Origin: Sinohyriopsis cumingii
Taxonomy: Eukaryota; Mollusca; Bivalvia; Unionida; Unionidae
Reading direction: 5' to 3'
DNA: 64,000 nt
Assembly (NCBI GenBank): GCA_028554795.2
Contig: CM068842.1
Location: 49,993,574 to 50,057,573 of the forward strand
In this document: one piece after another, positions 1 through 14,965 of the stretch
Position numbering within the stretch: the first letter of the stretch is position 1
How the letters are laid out: every line of letters starts with the position of its first letter
The notes under the pieces: generated by a model
Database searches by the model: none
What the model was told of the DNA's origin: nothing
The model's input: only the letters and a program-made list of their open reading frames with translations
Position numbers and translations under genes: made by a program

Positions 1-1087
1 ATTTGTAAGATTTTGGAATTTTCTAATGATAAATTCACTTCAGTTATGACAGTCTCAACTATAAATCCAGTTATTACATCCATTTGTAGTAATACAGGAC
101 TACAATTTTGATTTGGTATAATATTTTGTAAATACAGGATTTAATTTTGACATGCTGAAGGTCTGTTTTCTATTTATTAATGTTTGGCAATTGTTTTTTT
201 TATTAACTTGGTTAAATTTTATTTGACGTAATCTTATACTTTTAAATATATTGCTCAAATAATTTATATTTAAATGCATTTTAAGTTGAAAGAAAACATT
301 ATCATCTAAACTAGATTTAATTCGGGTTATTCCAAATTCAGTTCAATATAATTAATATAGCTTCGGTTAAATTCAATTCGAGTATATTCAATTCAATATA
401 ATTAATATAGATTCGATGAAATTCAATTCGAGTATATTCAGTTCAATATAATTAATATGGATTCGATGAAATTCAATTCGAGTATATTCAGTTCAGTTCA
501 ATACATATCCAGAATTAGAATTATTTCATTTTTCTTCAATATTTGCAGAATAATTATTTATACATTCTAACTCTAATAATATATCGCTTAGTTAGATTCA
601 ACCAATTCTTACATGGACATACCTACCAATAAGAAATATGTTGTGATGTCGAAGATGTTATGTGTTCTCTAACTCATAATCTATATAGTATTGTGATGCA
701 ATATAACGTGGCAGCCCCAGTACTCCAACGCATTATAACAATTATAAGTCACATAATATGTTTCGAAACAGTTAATTAGTAACACAATGAAATTAAAATC
801 TGAAATTAATAGCAATTCTTGAAAATATAATTGTACCTAAGCTACCTAAATGATTATAGGTAATTACGCCATTGTATTCAGAAATGTTTGGACTCTTGTC
901 ATGTAATTTATGGTATTTTAACTTTAAGAATTTAGTAGAAAACTGGCTAATTAACTTGATTTAGGATCATGTGCATGTACAGGTATGTGTTCTCTGTGTG
1001 CTCAGGGTCCTATTTACGAATACCTCCCAATGCATATATGTCCCTTTTTCTACTGAAATTTCAAATAGAGGAGCCCTTTCTCTTTTC
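1..1087. other. AT-rich host DNA with a 50-bp minisatellite
   Basis: No coding region is recognisable. Positions about 338-500 hold roughly three copies of an exact 50-bp tandem unit containing ATTCAATTCGAGTATATTCA (phased at 371, 421 and 471). The rest is unremarkable AT-rich sequence. Confidence 0.7.
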
Positions 1088-1336
1088 AGCATAATATAAT
1101 TATCTTTATATCTCAGTCAGCATAATATAATTATCTCTGTATCTCAATCAGCATAATATAATTATCTCTATATCTCAATCAGCATAATATAATTATCTCT
1201 GTATCTCAATCAGCATAATATAATTATCTCTATATCTCAATCAGCATAACATAATTATCTCTATATATCAATCAGCATAATATAATTATCTCTGTATCTC
1301 AATCAGCATAATATAATTATCCCTATATCTCAAGTC
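1088..1336. repeat. Minisatellite, ~31-bp unit, about 8 copies
   Basis: The unit contains CAGCATAATATAATTATCTC followed by TGTATCTCAAT. Copies differ by one or two bases, mainly G/A in the word TCTCTGTAT. No coding potential. Confidence 0.9.
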
Positions 1337-1918
1337 AGGGAACATTTCGGCTGTTCTTTGTTTAAGCGCGTCAGAATGGAACTAAATGTTCTTTTGAAAA
1401 GCTTGCTGTTACTGAAAAAAGCTCGGTTGTATGTATTTTGATTACTCAACAGAAAATATTTTCTTTTTAGTTTTGGATATAATTCCCGATTCAGTTTTAA
1501 AGTGGGCGTCATTTCCCAAGTGGCTAAAAGAAGAACTCTTCTAATAATTTCCAGTTTAATGCTTGATCAATCTAACTTTCAAACTATGGAAACTTGTGAA
1601 ATATTGTACGCTTGACAATGTAAGCCATATGGAGCTAGAATGACATTTCTCAAACGTTATTTTTTCCGAGAACTTAATATCATTGATTATGTTTTATTAT
1701 TCTTTTTCTGACGTTTTGGGTATCAGAGCCAGTTGTTTAAAGCATAACTTTATTATTTGAATTCGAGACTTCATCTTTAGACTTTTGAGCTTTAATATCC
1801 AAGCGGGTAATGTACTGGTTGTAGTAAATTTAGATTAAAATACTTTTGAACAAGAAATTATAAACTTACATTGGATATATATGATTAAGAGCAGTATACG
1901 CAATGTTTGTTTAATATA

Positions 1919-2180
1919 TGTTGGTTGTTGTTGTTGTTGTTGTTGGGTTTAACGCCATTTTTCAGCACACGATAGGCTATACATGGCGGCCAGTATTAAT
2001 GGTGGAGGAAGAACCCGGGAAAACCCCGGAAAGAACCACCGACCCTCGAGAAGCTACTGGCAAACTTTCTCACATATCCATATTGGCCGAATCCGAGACT
2101 CGAACCTACGCAGACAGAGGTGAGATGGCAGTGATCCGTAACGGAGAGCGCATTAGACCACTCGGCCACTCGGGGCCCCA
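1919..2180 (-). mobile_element. SINE family B (tRNA-derived), near full length
   Basis: Read on the minus strand, it starts GGGGCCCCGAGTGGCCGAGTG, which resembles the A-box end of a Leu/Ser-type tRNA, has a B-box-like GGTTCGAGTCTCGG about 80 nt later, and ends in a (CAA)n tail seen on the plus strand as (TTG)n at 1919-1945. Related copies are at 20530-20795 (-), 31891-32040 (+, 5' truncated) and, more diverged, 43612-43770 (+). Repetition in the window plus the tRNA-like head and simple tail support a SINE. The 142-codon ORF across it is a by-product. Confidence 0.8.
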
Positions 2181-3667
2181 ATATATGTTGGTAACATTAC
2201 CTATTAGATGGTTATATAATGAACAGCAGTTTAGCAAAATGGGTAGCTTATGGATAACTGAATTCATTATTTTATTAGAATGCACAATACAATCAATCAT
2301 TGCGTATCCAAAGAAAATTGCACTATTTGCATATGGTTCTTATTGAAGACCTAACACTCATAATCGCTAACCAGTAATTAATTCATAACGTGAGTTACCA
2401 GTAATCATTTGATGATATGGGTTCCTGTTGATGTATAATTATTATCCAGCTTCTTCACTTAACAATCATCGAATTCCTTTCTGCAAATATTTGTATTTAA
2501 TTGATAGAAACAAGAGATTTCAAAAGCAATTTGTGACATGGAGATTAACTGAAATTAAGTATATTTCCTTTAAAAAAAAATTTCATACCTGGATCTGATT
2601 TGATTTATAAAACTCAACTGGGAGTGGTAGGTAACAAATTTAGGTTACGACAAGAAGCAAACATTAGCAAAAGTCAGCGATGGACTCCATGAATGAGACT
2701 AAATGATAACAGCTGAGTACAAAAAGACCGTATATAATGATGTTTGAAATAAATTTCTACGCTTTGTTTGCTCTCTATATGGTTGTTTGTATCATCTTCG
2801 TCTCTTTCTCTTTCCAAATCTATACCCGCTATTCACGACTAAGAGGCAAGATCCGTGGATTTGATAGATCGATGGACCGGCTCGTAAACGTAGATTGTGC
2901 ACCAATGATATAACACAATGTCAACATGCACTGACAGCCATATATGAAATGTGCATTGAAAACAGGTTTCATTTGTCATTAGCAAAATAATATTGGAAGT
3001 CACTGTAAGTACGTGTCCTATTAAGTATCGATTTCGTGAATTGTAACAGGTGTTACATATGAGATGGAAGGTTGTATTTTAAAATACTATGGTGTTGTGC
3101 AATAAGAATTCAGATCCTTAATCAGTGGAAATTATCTTAATTCTCGACAAATTACTTTCATTCTTTGCAGGCAGGCTGCTGTTTCACTTTAACGTTACAG
3201 TAAAGAGTGAGAAAACACAGTTCTCTTAAAAAGGTAAGCAACATTTTTTAAACAATTAATATAACTAAACTTGGTTTCTCTAAACTAGGATAGTCATTCC
3301 AGAACATTATTCTTCGGTCTGCCATGTTCCTATGTTATGCAGCTTACATTTTAAATGTACAAATAAACTGCAGCAGAAGCTGAAATGATGCAAATATTCA
3401 CAATTGCACCAGTCTTTTTCTTATAGGTGAGATCTGTATAATGTTACCTGTTTTCAATAGATGCATTTTCATTCTTCGATATGATGCACAAACTCTTTGT
3501 CATCGTGTAGCGAACCTCAAATCTCTGAAAGAATTATATTTAGGACTCCACAATTACTTAACGTCATAAATAATAAGGAAACAGTCCAGTAGATTGCTAT
3601 TAGTGGTCACAAACATTTAACAGATGATATCAAATGTTATGAATGTACAGTGAAGTCTTCCTTTTCA

Positions 3668-3905
3668 AATCCCGGCCGAATCATACCAAATACATAAAAA
3701 TGACACTAACGGCTGCCTTGCTAGGCGCTCAGCATTAAAAAGTTAGTGTTAGGACTGGTTGGCATGTTATCTGGATAATGTGACTGGGTGGAACATCATG
3801 CTACATGTCTTCAGCATGATGCCCCGAGTGCTAGATATCACTATAAACTGCTACACCGAAAACATTTCAAAGCTGCGTTCAAAAATCCAAATCACACACA
3901 TACAA
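3668..3905 (+). mobile_element. SINE family A, 5'-truncated copy
   Basis: It begins at the B-box (AATCCCGGCCGAATCATACC) and runs through the family body (TTAGTGTTAGGACTGGT, then AATGTGACTGGGTGG, then CATGATGCCCC) to a CA-rich tail. The tRNA A-box part is missing. The 84-codon ORF at 3759-4013 is a by-product of the repeat. Confidence 0.8.
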
Positions 3906-5049
3906 ATCGTCTTTTACAGAACATTCTATATAAAGGACACTTGTTCATGTAGACAATATTTACGAATCATGTTCTTCATTTCGTTTACATTGTTGACCTT
4001 TGAATTTAGGTAACAGAGTTGATAGAAGAAACAAATTATCATCTCTTGGGCCTATTGTGTTGATAGATTGTAATATATACGACCTAGCAATTATTCTGCC
4101 TGTCTACCATCTACCTATCTACCAGCCTATACCTACCTACCAACATATCTACTTATTTATTTTTCTACCTTCTACGTCCTTACCGAAGAAGAGAGGAGGT
4201 TAAAAGAGAAGATAAGTATATATACTAAATAGAAAATTACAGAGATCAATAATTATTCAAACACACTTTTAGCGTAAAATCATGAATTATTCGGCAATAA
4301 AAGCGTTTCGCATGATTCTTGGATTTATTCCCAATTCAAGCCCTAAAGTGGGTAAAATTTCCCAAGTGGATAAAATAGGAACCCTTTTAACATTTTCCAG
4401 TTGAATCCTTAATTTATCTACCTTTTGAAGTATGCAAAGTTTTGAACGAATGGAATCGTTTAAAATACCTCACGCTTGCCATTGTAAGCTATATGCAGCC
4501 AAGATGACGTTGCTTAAACACTCTTTTCCTAGGACCTAATATCTCTGCTTTGGCGTTTTTTAAATTTTAATTCTGATGTCTTGGGTATCAGAACTAGTTA
4601 TTTTGAAGTACAACATTATCATCAGGATTTAGATGAATTATATTCAAGCGGTTGATGTATTGCGATCCTGGTTGTAGTATGTTTCAATTAAAATAGTCTT
4701 GAACCACACATCATAACTTCCGTAGTTATTCTAATAGACACTTTGGGGGAGGACCAACTTCTAAATGGTGGTGGTTGTGGTGGTGATGGTGGTGGGGGTT
4801 TGAATACCGTAGTTCACTGTTTGACTGAAAACGTTCGTAAATTAAGTTGTTTTAATTTTTCTAGAAGTTATTACTCATATATTGTTTTAATTATTTAGAC
4901 ATAGCATAATCGATATAATACGGATTTATAAGCCTCGATAAGGTAGGAATTTCTTTTTGGAGGGGGCGTATATCAGAAGGAGTCTACTATTAGAATAACT
5001 ATGGTAGTATTAAACGCATGATTAAGTGCAGTTTACGCCATGCTTGTTT

Positions 5050-5162
5050 AATGTGATGTGATGTGATTTGGATTTTTAACGTAGCTTTAACAATTTTTCA
5101 GTCATATTGCTACAATGTCTGCAATGTGGCAGTTTATAGTGATGTCTAGCACTGGGGACAGC
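5050..5162 (-). mobile_element. SINE family A, 3' fragment
   Basis: Reverse complement of the SINE A 3' end: GATTTTTAACGTAGC, TCAGTCATATTGCTAC and TTATAGTGATGTCTAGCAC are all shared with the full-length copy at 30943-31268. The short ORFs at 5115-5452 overlap it and downstream duplicated DNA and are not genes. Confidence 0.75.
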
Positions 5163-6177
5163 AGATTCATCAACTATATAGCAAGAGATAATGTTTATCG
5201 TCCACTGAAATCATTATTTTCTTGGAATGCACAACAGTCATTGCGTCTCCACAGGAAACTAAATCTCTTGCATATGGTGCTTTCCCACAACTTAACGATC
5301 GCGATGACTTAACTATAATTAATTCAGGACATGAGTTGCGGTTGGTGGATAATTATTATCTTCATTCTACAATTATCAAATCCTCTTTGTGCCCTGTATA
5401 TCTCATTAATGGAAACAAGAAATTTATAAGCAATTTAGGAAATGCAGATTAATCTAAAGTAAATAAACTTTCTTCATATAACATTTCTAAAACTGAAATC
5501 TGAGCAGTATTTATTTATAAAATGCAGTCAAGTCCAAAAAATACATCTGCTTCCTATTGGACTTTTTTTAAAATTAGAATAGGTAGGGAGTTTCTTAATA
5601 AAATAATATCTATTTAATGCGATATTCATTTATTTATTTATTTACCATGTGGGAGAAAAGTGCTATGGTCAGAAATGAGAAACAAGGGCGGTCAGCCGAC
5701 CGGAAACGCATTTTTGCCTGATAGCAGGTAGCAAACTTTCTGCTACGACAAAAGCTAAAGTCAACGGAGGCGATATGACAAGAGCATAGTAGAAAAAAAA
5801 GCAAAATATGTAATAATGCTTTGAGATAAACAGCTGTGCTCTGTTTGGTTGTCTATTTGTATCATCTTTGTCTCTTTCTCTCTCCAAATCTTTACCCGCT
5901 TTTTACGATTAAGACGTAAGATCAGTGCATTTGATAGATCGATGACGCGTCTTGTAAAAGTAGATCGTGCGCCAATGATATGAAACAATGTCAACATGCA
6001 CTTACAACAATATATGAAATGTGCACTGAAAACAGGTTTCATTTGTCAATAGCAACATACTGTAATAAGTTGACGTAAATATTGATTTCTTGAATTTCAA
6101 CAAATGTCCTCATATGAGATGCGACGCTGTACATTAAAATGTTATGTTGTCGTGCAATAACAATTCACACAATGTTA

Positions 6178-6230
6178 AAAGAATCACGTGCAACTCGACT
6201 CGTGTAGTCGAGTCTTGCACGTGATTCTTT
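6178..6230. repeat. Near-perfect hairpin (palindrome)
   Basis: Left arm 6178-6200 (AAAGAATCACGTGCAACTC...) pairs with right arm 6206-6230 (...GCACGTGATTCTTT) with only a 2-nt bulge and a 5-nt loop. Each arm carries CACGTG, an E-box-type palindrome. Long perfect arms with so short a loop are rare by chance. Confidence 0.85.
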
Positions 6231-6500
6231 CTAATATTCGTCATCATAAATAGTAAGGATACAGTTACCCGACTGCTTTGTGTCATAAAGTTTACTCGAT
6301 GATATCAACTGGTATCATTTTACAATGAAATTTTGTTTTTACAGAACAATCTAAATAAAGAACACTTGCTCTTATAAGCAAAATATAAAGGGTCGTTTTC
6401 GTCATTTCGTTTACATACTTGACCTTTAAAAAAGGAAATCTGTCCATCGTAGGAAAAAATGCCATGATCACTTGAACATTCTCTATCGACAGGTTGTATG

Positions 6501-6840
6501 TACTGTGTACCAGCCTACCATTTTCTTTTTACCCAGCAGTCTATACGTACCTGCCAACCTACCTACCTATTTATCAATATACCTTCCTTCGTAATTAACC
6601 AACACGAGTATATAAACTTATGTACTCAGTATTAAATTACAAAGATAAACAATTGTTAGGAAGGTACTGTGTACCAACCTACCAATTTTTTTTTATACCT
6701 CGCAGTTTATACTTAGCTGCCAACCTACCTACCTATTTATCTATGTACCTTCCTTCATAATTAACCAAGAGAAGCTTACAAGAGTAGATAAACTTATATA
6801 CTCAATATTAAATTACAAAGATAAATAATTGTTAGGAAGG
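6501..6840. repeat. Tandem duplication, ~164-bp offset
   Basis: TACTGTGTACCA(G/A)CCTACCA occurs at 6501 and 6665, and the following ~165 bp (CTGCCAACCTACCTACC, CCTTCGTAATTAACC-like, AAATTACAAAGATAAA) repeats with small indels. Non-coding. Confidence 0.8.
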
Positions 6841-8936
6841 TACTTTTGATGTAAAATCATTACAAGTAATTTAATATCACGATTTCTGGTAGACTATCGC
6901 CTTTTATTTCCACCCCGAGTGTTTCGGGATTTGTCTTTTCAAAGAAACAGGTGTTCTGGGAAATAAAATTCCCATTGTTTGTACTATCAAACAGTTATGC
7001 AATATGAATGAAACACAATGGTCAATAGCTTTAATGGCTACGAGGAGTATTCATGCAGTTGCCTAATTGGTTAATGACATGCGAGAAAAGTATAATCGCC
7101 AATGAAATAGATTGTACAATGACTTTCTGAACACACACACACACACACGCACGCACACGCACACACACACACACACACATACTCATACACACACACACAC
7201 ACACACGTGCGCGCGCGCGCACACGGAGTCATGATGTTTTGTATTAAGTAAATATGCCTGCAGCAAACCATTTAGCCCCACTTTTTCATTTTTATTTAAA
7301 GTAGGTAGAAATTAATGTCCGATTCAAAACAGTGTGACAATTTTATTCGAATTTTTTTGTCTATGTGAAATCTGGTGAATTCAAGTAATGTATACCTGAA
7401 CTAAAACTGCAGTCTTTGTACCGAATGACAAATGAATTCCGTGTGTTTTTCGCGTAATAATGACTACCACTTCCTTATTGAAAACAAGCAAGAAGATAAA
7501 CAAAACATCAGAGGGGTTGCCATATTTCGAAGTAACTTATGCAGTGAAAGCAAAAGGGTCGACAGGAAGTCGCCATCTTTGACCATACTTGATCCATTTA
7601 ACCTGCAAACATGTTAATGTATCTTTCTGATAAAGTCTTGGTCTGCGCAGGCACCTTTTGTCCAAAGGACAAAAGTCATCTCAGAATGCGATTTGATCTT
7701 TCACTGCAATATTCAGAAAAGTCTTCCATAAATAGATATAAATGTGAAAATACATCTTGCATCAAAACCAGTGTAGAGTTATCCTGTCAGTAGGAATCAT
7801 GCTAAGTCGATGCACAACATCTCACATGTAATTCTAATCCCAGACAGCGCTGTCCTCAGATAGATTTTAACGATTGGTAAAACCTAGAAGTGATACCAGC
7901 AGAATCATAAAAAGAATCTGAAAATAGACTTTATTTGGTGTTGGGTTTCTAATGACGTAGCCGTGGTTTTTTCTTCAAACTGAACAATAAACTCATAATT
8001 AATGTAAAGTGATATAACGGTACATTTAAACAGCTCTTTCGAAGTCAAAAAAGGGGCAGTGAAGATCTCACTTGTTACTGACTCGTTAAAAGCATTGCTA
8101 TGTTAAATACGAAAATGTTGCAGGATCTAAATCGAATTATTTCGAAAGCATGCCATCTCTTTTTACGATAATTAATGATTTAGGAGAGCAAATGGCTTTA
8201 CTAAATTATGGGCAATAATCGTTATATCCTATTTCTAGATTTCTGGATAAATTGCCTCCAAATTTGTTAGTACCATGCTTATATTTACATACTGACAGAA
8301 AGAAATTAGTTTTAAAACCATTATTACAGTATTGCCTCCTTCCGAAGTGAAATGTTCTCCTTCACGTTTTCTAGTGAGTATATCGCCCGAGCCCAATTCG
8401 TGGGCAACTACACCTCAGCGGTCAAGATTGTAAGAGAACATGTCTTAAGGAAAAAAGCATTTGTAGATTTATATGACGTATTATTACCTAAGTGCGATTT
8501 TATTAAAAGTTAACTATCTAATACTACCAGGAGTTAAAAAATCAATTTCTCTTTCTACAGATTTGTGGGAAATAGTTGAACGTGATGGAAAGTCACGTAC
8601 TAACTATTACATAAAACACGCTTGACTGAGATATGGAGTCATTCGCCAATAAAAGAACAAGAGATGAGACAGATCACAAAATGTTGATAATAATACATTT
8701 ATTTTGTAATAACGCATGGAAAGCACCTAACAATTTCCCCCTCATTGCTGTGGACAATAATGTGATCTGTTACCTTCAGCGTACAGTCTTGGGCAATAGA
8801 AGACCATTTTCTCAAGAAAAATAGTTTGCTCTATTCTTTGCATATCCATCGAATAACTGTATAATGTAGCGTCATATGGAGTCGGCGCGTGGCAAAAGTG
8901 CAGGTTGGAACAGATGTTATAAATGTGACCAGGCAT
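6841..8936. other. Gene-free host DNA with a CA/CG microsatellite
   Basis: Positions 7128-7222 are a CA-rich microsatellite with CG interruptions. The rest is AT-rich with only short ORFs (60-67 codons at 7432-7617, 7611-7793 and 8633-8824) that have no recognisable domain or codon bias. I see no gene. Confidence 0.6.
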
Positions 8937-9436
8937 ACTATCCATGGGTCAATGGGAAATACGTTCTATCCTAAAATAAATCCCTGTAGATAACCAATTG
9001 GAATTCGACAATCGATCATGTGATGTAGTAAAGATCTCGAGGCAACATCTAATATTTGAATGGACATATTCAAAGCAAAATATTAATCTTTTTAAAAATC
9101 TCTAATTGCAAGTTTTCATTAGAATTATCAAAGGAATATCAGACATTCCATTAGTCTAATTGGCTTCTTGATCTTAAACAGTACTAATATCCATGGGTCA
9201 AGGGGAAATACGTTCTATCCTAAAATAAATCCCTGTAGTTAACCAATCAGAATTCGACAACTGATCATGTGATGTACTAAAGATCTCGAGTCAACATCTA
9301 ATATTTGAATGGACATATTCAAAGCAAAATATTACTATTTTTTTAAAATCTCTAATTGCAAGTTTTCATTAGAATTATCAAAGGAACATCAGATATTCAA
9401 TTAGTCTAATTGGCTTCTTGATCGTAAACAGTACTA
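8937..9436. repeat. Tandem duplication, 249-bp unit, two copies
   Basis: ATCCATGGGTCAA-GGGAAATACG starts at about 8940 and again at 9189, and the whole ~249 bp to AACAGTACTA is repeated at about 95% identity. Non-coding. High identity suggests a fairly recent duplication. Confidence 0.9.
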
Positions 9437-9856
9437 AATGGTCTCGTGCAATCCTGTAACGTTCATGTCTTGAGTTTAAAAGCATGAACATGAGATGGAT
9501 GTAAAGCATAAAGTTGATTGCAGATTTAAATTTACAGTTCATGCAACAAAATTCTCAATTTACCGTTTCGTCAAGTAGATTGTCAAATGTTTTAATCGTT
9601 TATTTTTACCATATCAGAGTCGAGACCGGAATGAGCGTTCTTCTGGTTGAATATAGTTCTTGCCCCAGATACGTCTAATAAGCAAATCTGACAATAAAAG
9701 TTTACCATCTTTCTTTCTCATTTGTTATGCGATCAGCATGGTTTTGAATTTATCTTATTTAATATGGAATGAAATGAGCTTTTGGTATTTCCAATAAAAC
9801 TATATATTTTCTTCCTCGAGGACTGTCTTTCACATGCGTTCGACATTCTCTGCATC

Positions 9857-9976
9857 ATTCATGTAATACCTTTGGAAGTATATGTATGTATGTATCTATG
9901 TATGTATGTATGTATGTATGTATGTATGTATGTATGTATGTATGTATGTATGTAGTTCCAAAGGTGTTACATGAAT
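9857..9976. repeat. (TATG)n microsatellite between inverted arms
   Basis: Arms 9857-9877 (ATTCATGTAATACCTTTGGAA) and 9956-9976 (its reverse complement with one mismatch) flank a TATG tetranucleotide run. TTCCAAAGG-ATTACA words recur at about 9992-10040, so the arm sequence is itself repeated to the right. Confidence 0.8.
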
Positions 9977-10443
9977 GATAGGAGTTTACTTCCAAAGGCA
10001 TTACAGGTGTGACAGGAGTGTACTTCCAAAGGTATTACATGTTACATGTGTGTAACAGGAGTTTTCTTCAGTTACATTCATTGTTAACCCCATGTCTTGT
10101 GCTTTTAAACTGGTCAACTTACTTCGAAAGTTTTGCATATGTATATGAGTGTAGTTCACTCGATTTGTGGAAATCAACTAGCAATAAATACATTTTTATG
10201 ACATTTAACATTTACTTGAAAGAGAATTTTAGAACGTGATTTATACAATATGTTTATATGGAGAAATAGTTCCAGCCCATTCACTGATATTTTAAAGTAG
10301 AATTTCACGAAAGGATTCACAGATTTTTTCCGGGCGGTGGGGGTGAGAAGAGGACAATCGAAAATCCTAGAGAAGCAATAGATTAAAAATTATACTGACC
10401 CTACTTACTTCTCACACATTTATGTTAATTTAAAATAGTTTAA

Positions 10444-10536
<93 letters not shown>

Positions 10537-10890
10537 GAAGAATTGCAGCTTTAAAAGTAATTTTAGAATGCAACAAAATGATTGCATACAATGTTGGCTT
10601 GGCTTAAGATTAACCAATCATATGCTTTTAGTCTTAAGTATCAAACAATGGTGGTGATGCTTCTTATTCGGTACTGATGCTGCATGCAAGTTTGACTTTT
10701 TTTAAAGCCTATCCGAATTGATCTTGTTCGAAAAATGTTGTTTTCTTCCACCCATGATCTGGTAGTTACCCAATTTAAACGAATATTACACTGTAAATAA
10801 ATTGCAAGTGATTTATGTTCGTTTTTACTATGGACCCATTTTTTATTTATGATTGGAGCAGTTTGATATTAAGATAAGAAAGGGTTATAA
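9977..10890. other. Gene-free host DNA with a (TA)n tract
   Basis: A TA dinucleotide run of ~85 bp lies at 10446-10532. The 76-codon ORF at 10009-10239 has no recognisable motif. No gene seen. Confidence 0.6.
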
Positions 10891-11125
10891 TTTTGTTTGA
10901 ATGACATTTAGTTGTATTGCCATCTGATTAGGTTTCAAGACACAGCTGACATTTAGTTGTAATGCCAACAGATTAGGTTTCAAGACATAGCTGACATTTA
11001 GTTGTAATGCCATGTGATTAGGCTTGAAGATAACTCATTCTTAACTGTAATGCCCTCTTATTATGTTTCTAGATAACGGACACTTTGATGCAAAGCCTTC
11101 TGATTAGGTTTTAAGATTACTGGAG
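10890..11125. repeat. Degenerate ~54-bp minisatellite
   Basis: Four to five diverging copies of a unit with GACATTTAGTTGTAATGCCA then GATTAGGTTTCAAGA. Identity falls toward the right end. Confidence 0.75.
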
Positions 11126-12425
11126 TGTACTGCGTATAGATGTTACCGGAAACGATCAACAATTTTAAGAAATAGTACCATTTTTCTTTTTAGTCTCATC
11201 ATGCAAAGTCTGCATGTCCTCTCATTGCATGCTTCACACTGTTAGTTACTGTTGGCATAATGCTCAATATACAGGTTTACGATACAACATAGAATATATT
11301 TTTTATATCTCTAGAACATACAATTCATTTGTATGCGGTGTAAATTGTCGAACATGCTTCTTATATTTTCGGACGTTTGGTTCTTTCTCAAGAAAGATCA
11401 AACGACATAATTGACCATTCGTTTTGTCTTTGATTATTAGCCGCCATCAGTCAACTTGACTGATTTATTGGCAATATAATGCACGCAACTATTTGTCAGG
11501 AGAGTATATTTAATAACCATAATTTCGATAAACGGGCGGTATATTGGATTTGCTTGTCTGTCTGTTTGCTCGCCAGTCTGTCTCTTCTGTTCTGGCTCTA
11601 ACTCCTATAATTTGACACCGACTGACGTACAACGTGAACTCAGTGCAGCCTGGAGTGGAAGTCTAGCGCACATTACAATATAATGAACCTGATCTAGTGA
11701 TCTAAATTCTGGAATTGCTTCAAATTTAATATTTTAGATTTTCTAGTGCTTCTCTATCTATTGCCACAAGACGTGCACACAGCGTGAATTTATAGATGAT
11801 CATTTGACTTTAAAGGATAAGTATATTTTTCATTGATGACGATTACAGCAAAATTGTATGACGGTGCGCTAAAATAATTAAATCTATATCCCTTGTTTTC
11901 TGCCTTAGAAATTTGGAATAACTGTAGTCAGACATGCGAGTGTGTTGTGTGTTTGCTACGCAAGAGTGTATTTACTACCGACTTTGTCGCATCATGTTTT
12001 AGTGATGTGTGCTTAGTCGTGATGGAATATTGACTGGTGCGTGCAGGCGGACCTGGTTTCGAATCTCCGTAGAGTACGATTAAAATTTCTGTAACCTGTA
12101 TGAGTATGATATGATATGATATGATATGACACGATTTGATGAGCTTGGCTGTGGGAAATGTTGCAAATAATACTGAATCTAATATGTCGAAGAATCGCAA
12201 TTTGCTTGGTATGTTTGATCATTTAAACATTTGTCGCAACACAACTCAGGTGAACTTCATTTACACTCAGGTAAAACGTAATATTGACATAAGCTGTACG
12301 GATACAGTTGTAATCAGGGACGTAATTTCAACTTTTTTCGGGGGGGGGGGGCAAAACTTGATGGGGGGGGGGCACAACTTGATTCATGCAAATATCAACG
12401 CGCTGGCTCAGGATGAATAACAGAT

Positions 12426-12483
<58 letters not shown>

Positions 12484-12565
12484 ATAGCAGGGACGTCATT
12501 TAAATTTTTCGGGGGCTTGGGGCAAAACTTGACGGGTTTGTTAATTTCCGTATATAAATAAATAG
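11126..12565. other. Gene-free host DNA
   Basis: Contains a GA run (12428-12482), G-runs at 12340-12371 and short ORFs of 66-94 codons without recognisable domains. GATATGATATGATATGA at about 12108 is a short tandem repeat. Confidence 0.55.
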
Positions 12566-12680
12566 ACCGCTCCATTGGTCTAATGGTTAGAACCCCCGCT
12601 TCGGATTCGCGGGTTCAAATCCCGGCAGAATCATACCAAAAACTTATTAAAAATGGTACTAACAGCTGCTGATACTTTAG
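12566..12680 (+). mobile_element. SINE family A, 5' head fragment
   Basis: tRNA-like head with A-box TGGTCTAATGGTTAGAA and B-box GGGTTCAAATCCCGG, then ATCATACCAAA and ATGGTACTAACAGCTGC of the family body, after which similarity stops. 3' truncated. Confidence 0.8.
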
Positions 12681-14626
<1,946 letters not shown>

Positions 14627-14965
14627 CCGGTGGCCTAGTGGTTAGAGCGTCCGCCTCGGATGCGGGAGGTCGTGGGTTCGATCCCCGGCCGAGTCATACC
14701 AAAGACTTACAAAATGGTTCACTGCTCCGGTCGCCTAATAGTTAGGGCGTCCGCCTCGGATGCGGGAGGTCTTGGGTTCGATCCCCGGCCGAGTCATACC
14801 AAAGACTTACAAAAATGGTACTAACAGCTGCCTCGCTCGGCGCTCAGCTTTAAGAGGTTTGTGTTAGGACTGGTCGGCCTGGTGCTGGTCATCACTATAA
14901 ACTGTCACACTGCAAACATCGTAGCGATATGACTGAACAATTGTTAAAGCTACGTTAAAATCCAA

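Larger units (their letters stand above)
1460..4140. repeat. Old segmental duplication, copy A
   Basis: Collinear, diverged similarity to copy B (about 4310-6570). Anchors: 1475 with 4320 (CCC-ATTCA and CCCAAGTGG words), 1610 with 4475 (CTTGACAATGTAAGC-like), 1720 with 4580 (TTGGGTATCAGA), 1880 with 5018 (ATGATTAAG-GCAGT), 2275 with 5222, 2795-3050 with 5858-6120, 3895-4140 with 6330-6570. The offset varies from 2.4 to 3.1 kb because each copy carries its own insertions (SINE B at 1919 and SINE A at 3668 in this copy). Confidence 0.7.
4310..6570. repeat. Old segmental duplication, copy B
   Basis: Partner of 1460-4140. It contains its own insertions: a SINE A 3' fragment near 5050-5160 and an inverted-repeat block near 4700-5015, whose arms share GTTATTCTAATAG and its complement CTATTAGAATAAC. 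No gene is recognised in either copy, so the duplication is not explained by a conserved coding region. Confidence 0.65.

Noticed and set aside
10420-10617. ORFs across TA and CA tracts (also at 7031, 13190, 13260, 15140, 19707, 27826)
   Set aside because: Dinucleotide repeats lack stops and create open frames of alternating residues; no coding evidence.
14627-14712. tRNA gene suggested by A- and B-boxes
   Set aside because: The head is followed by the SINE A body and recurs at 12566, 14722 and 31268 with the same body; no clear tRNA 3' half, so it is a SINE head and not a functional tRNA gene.
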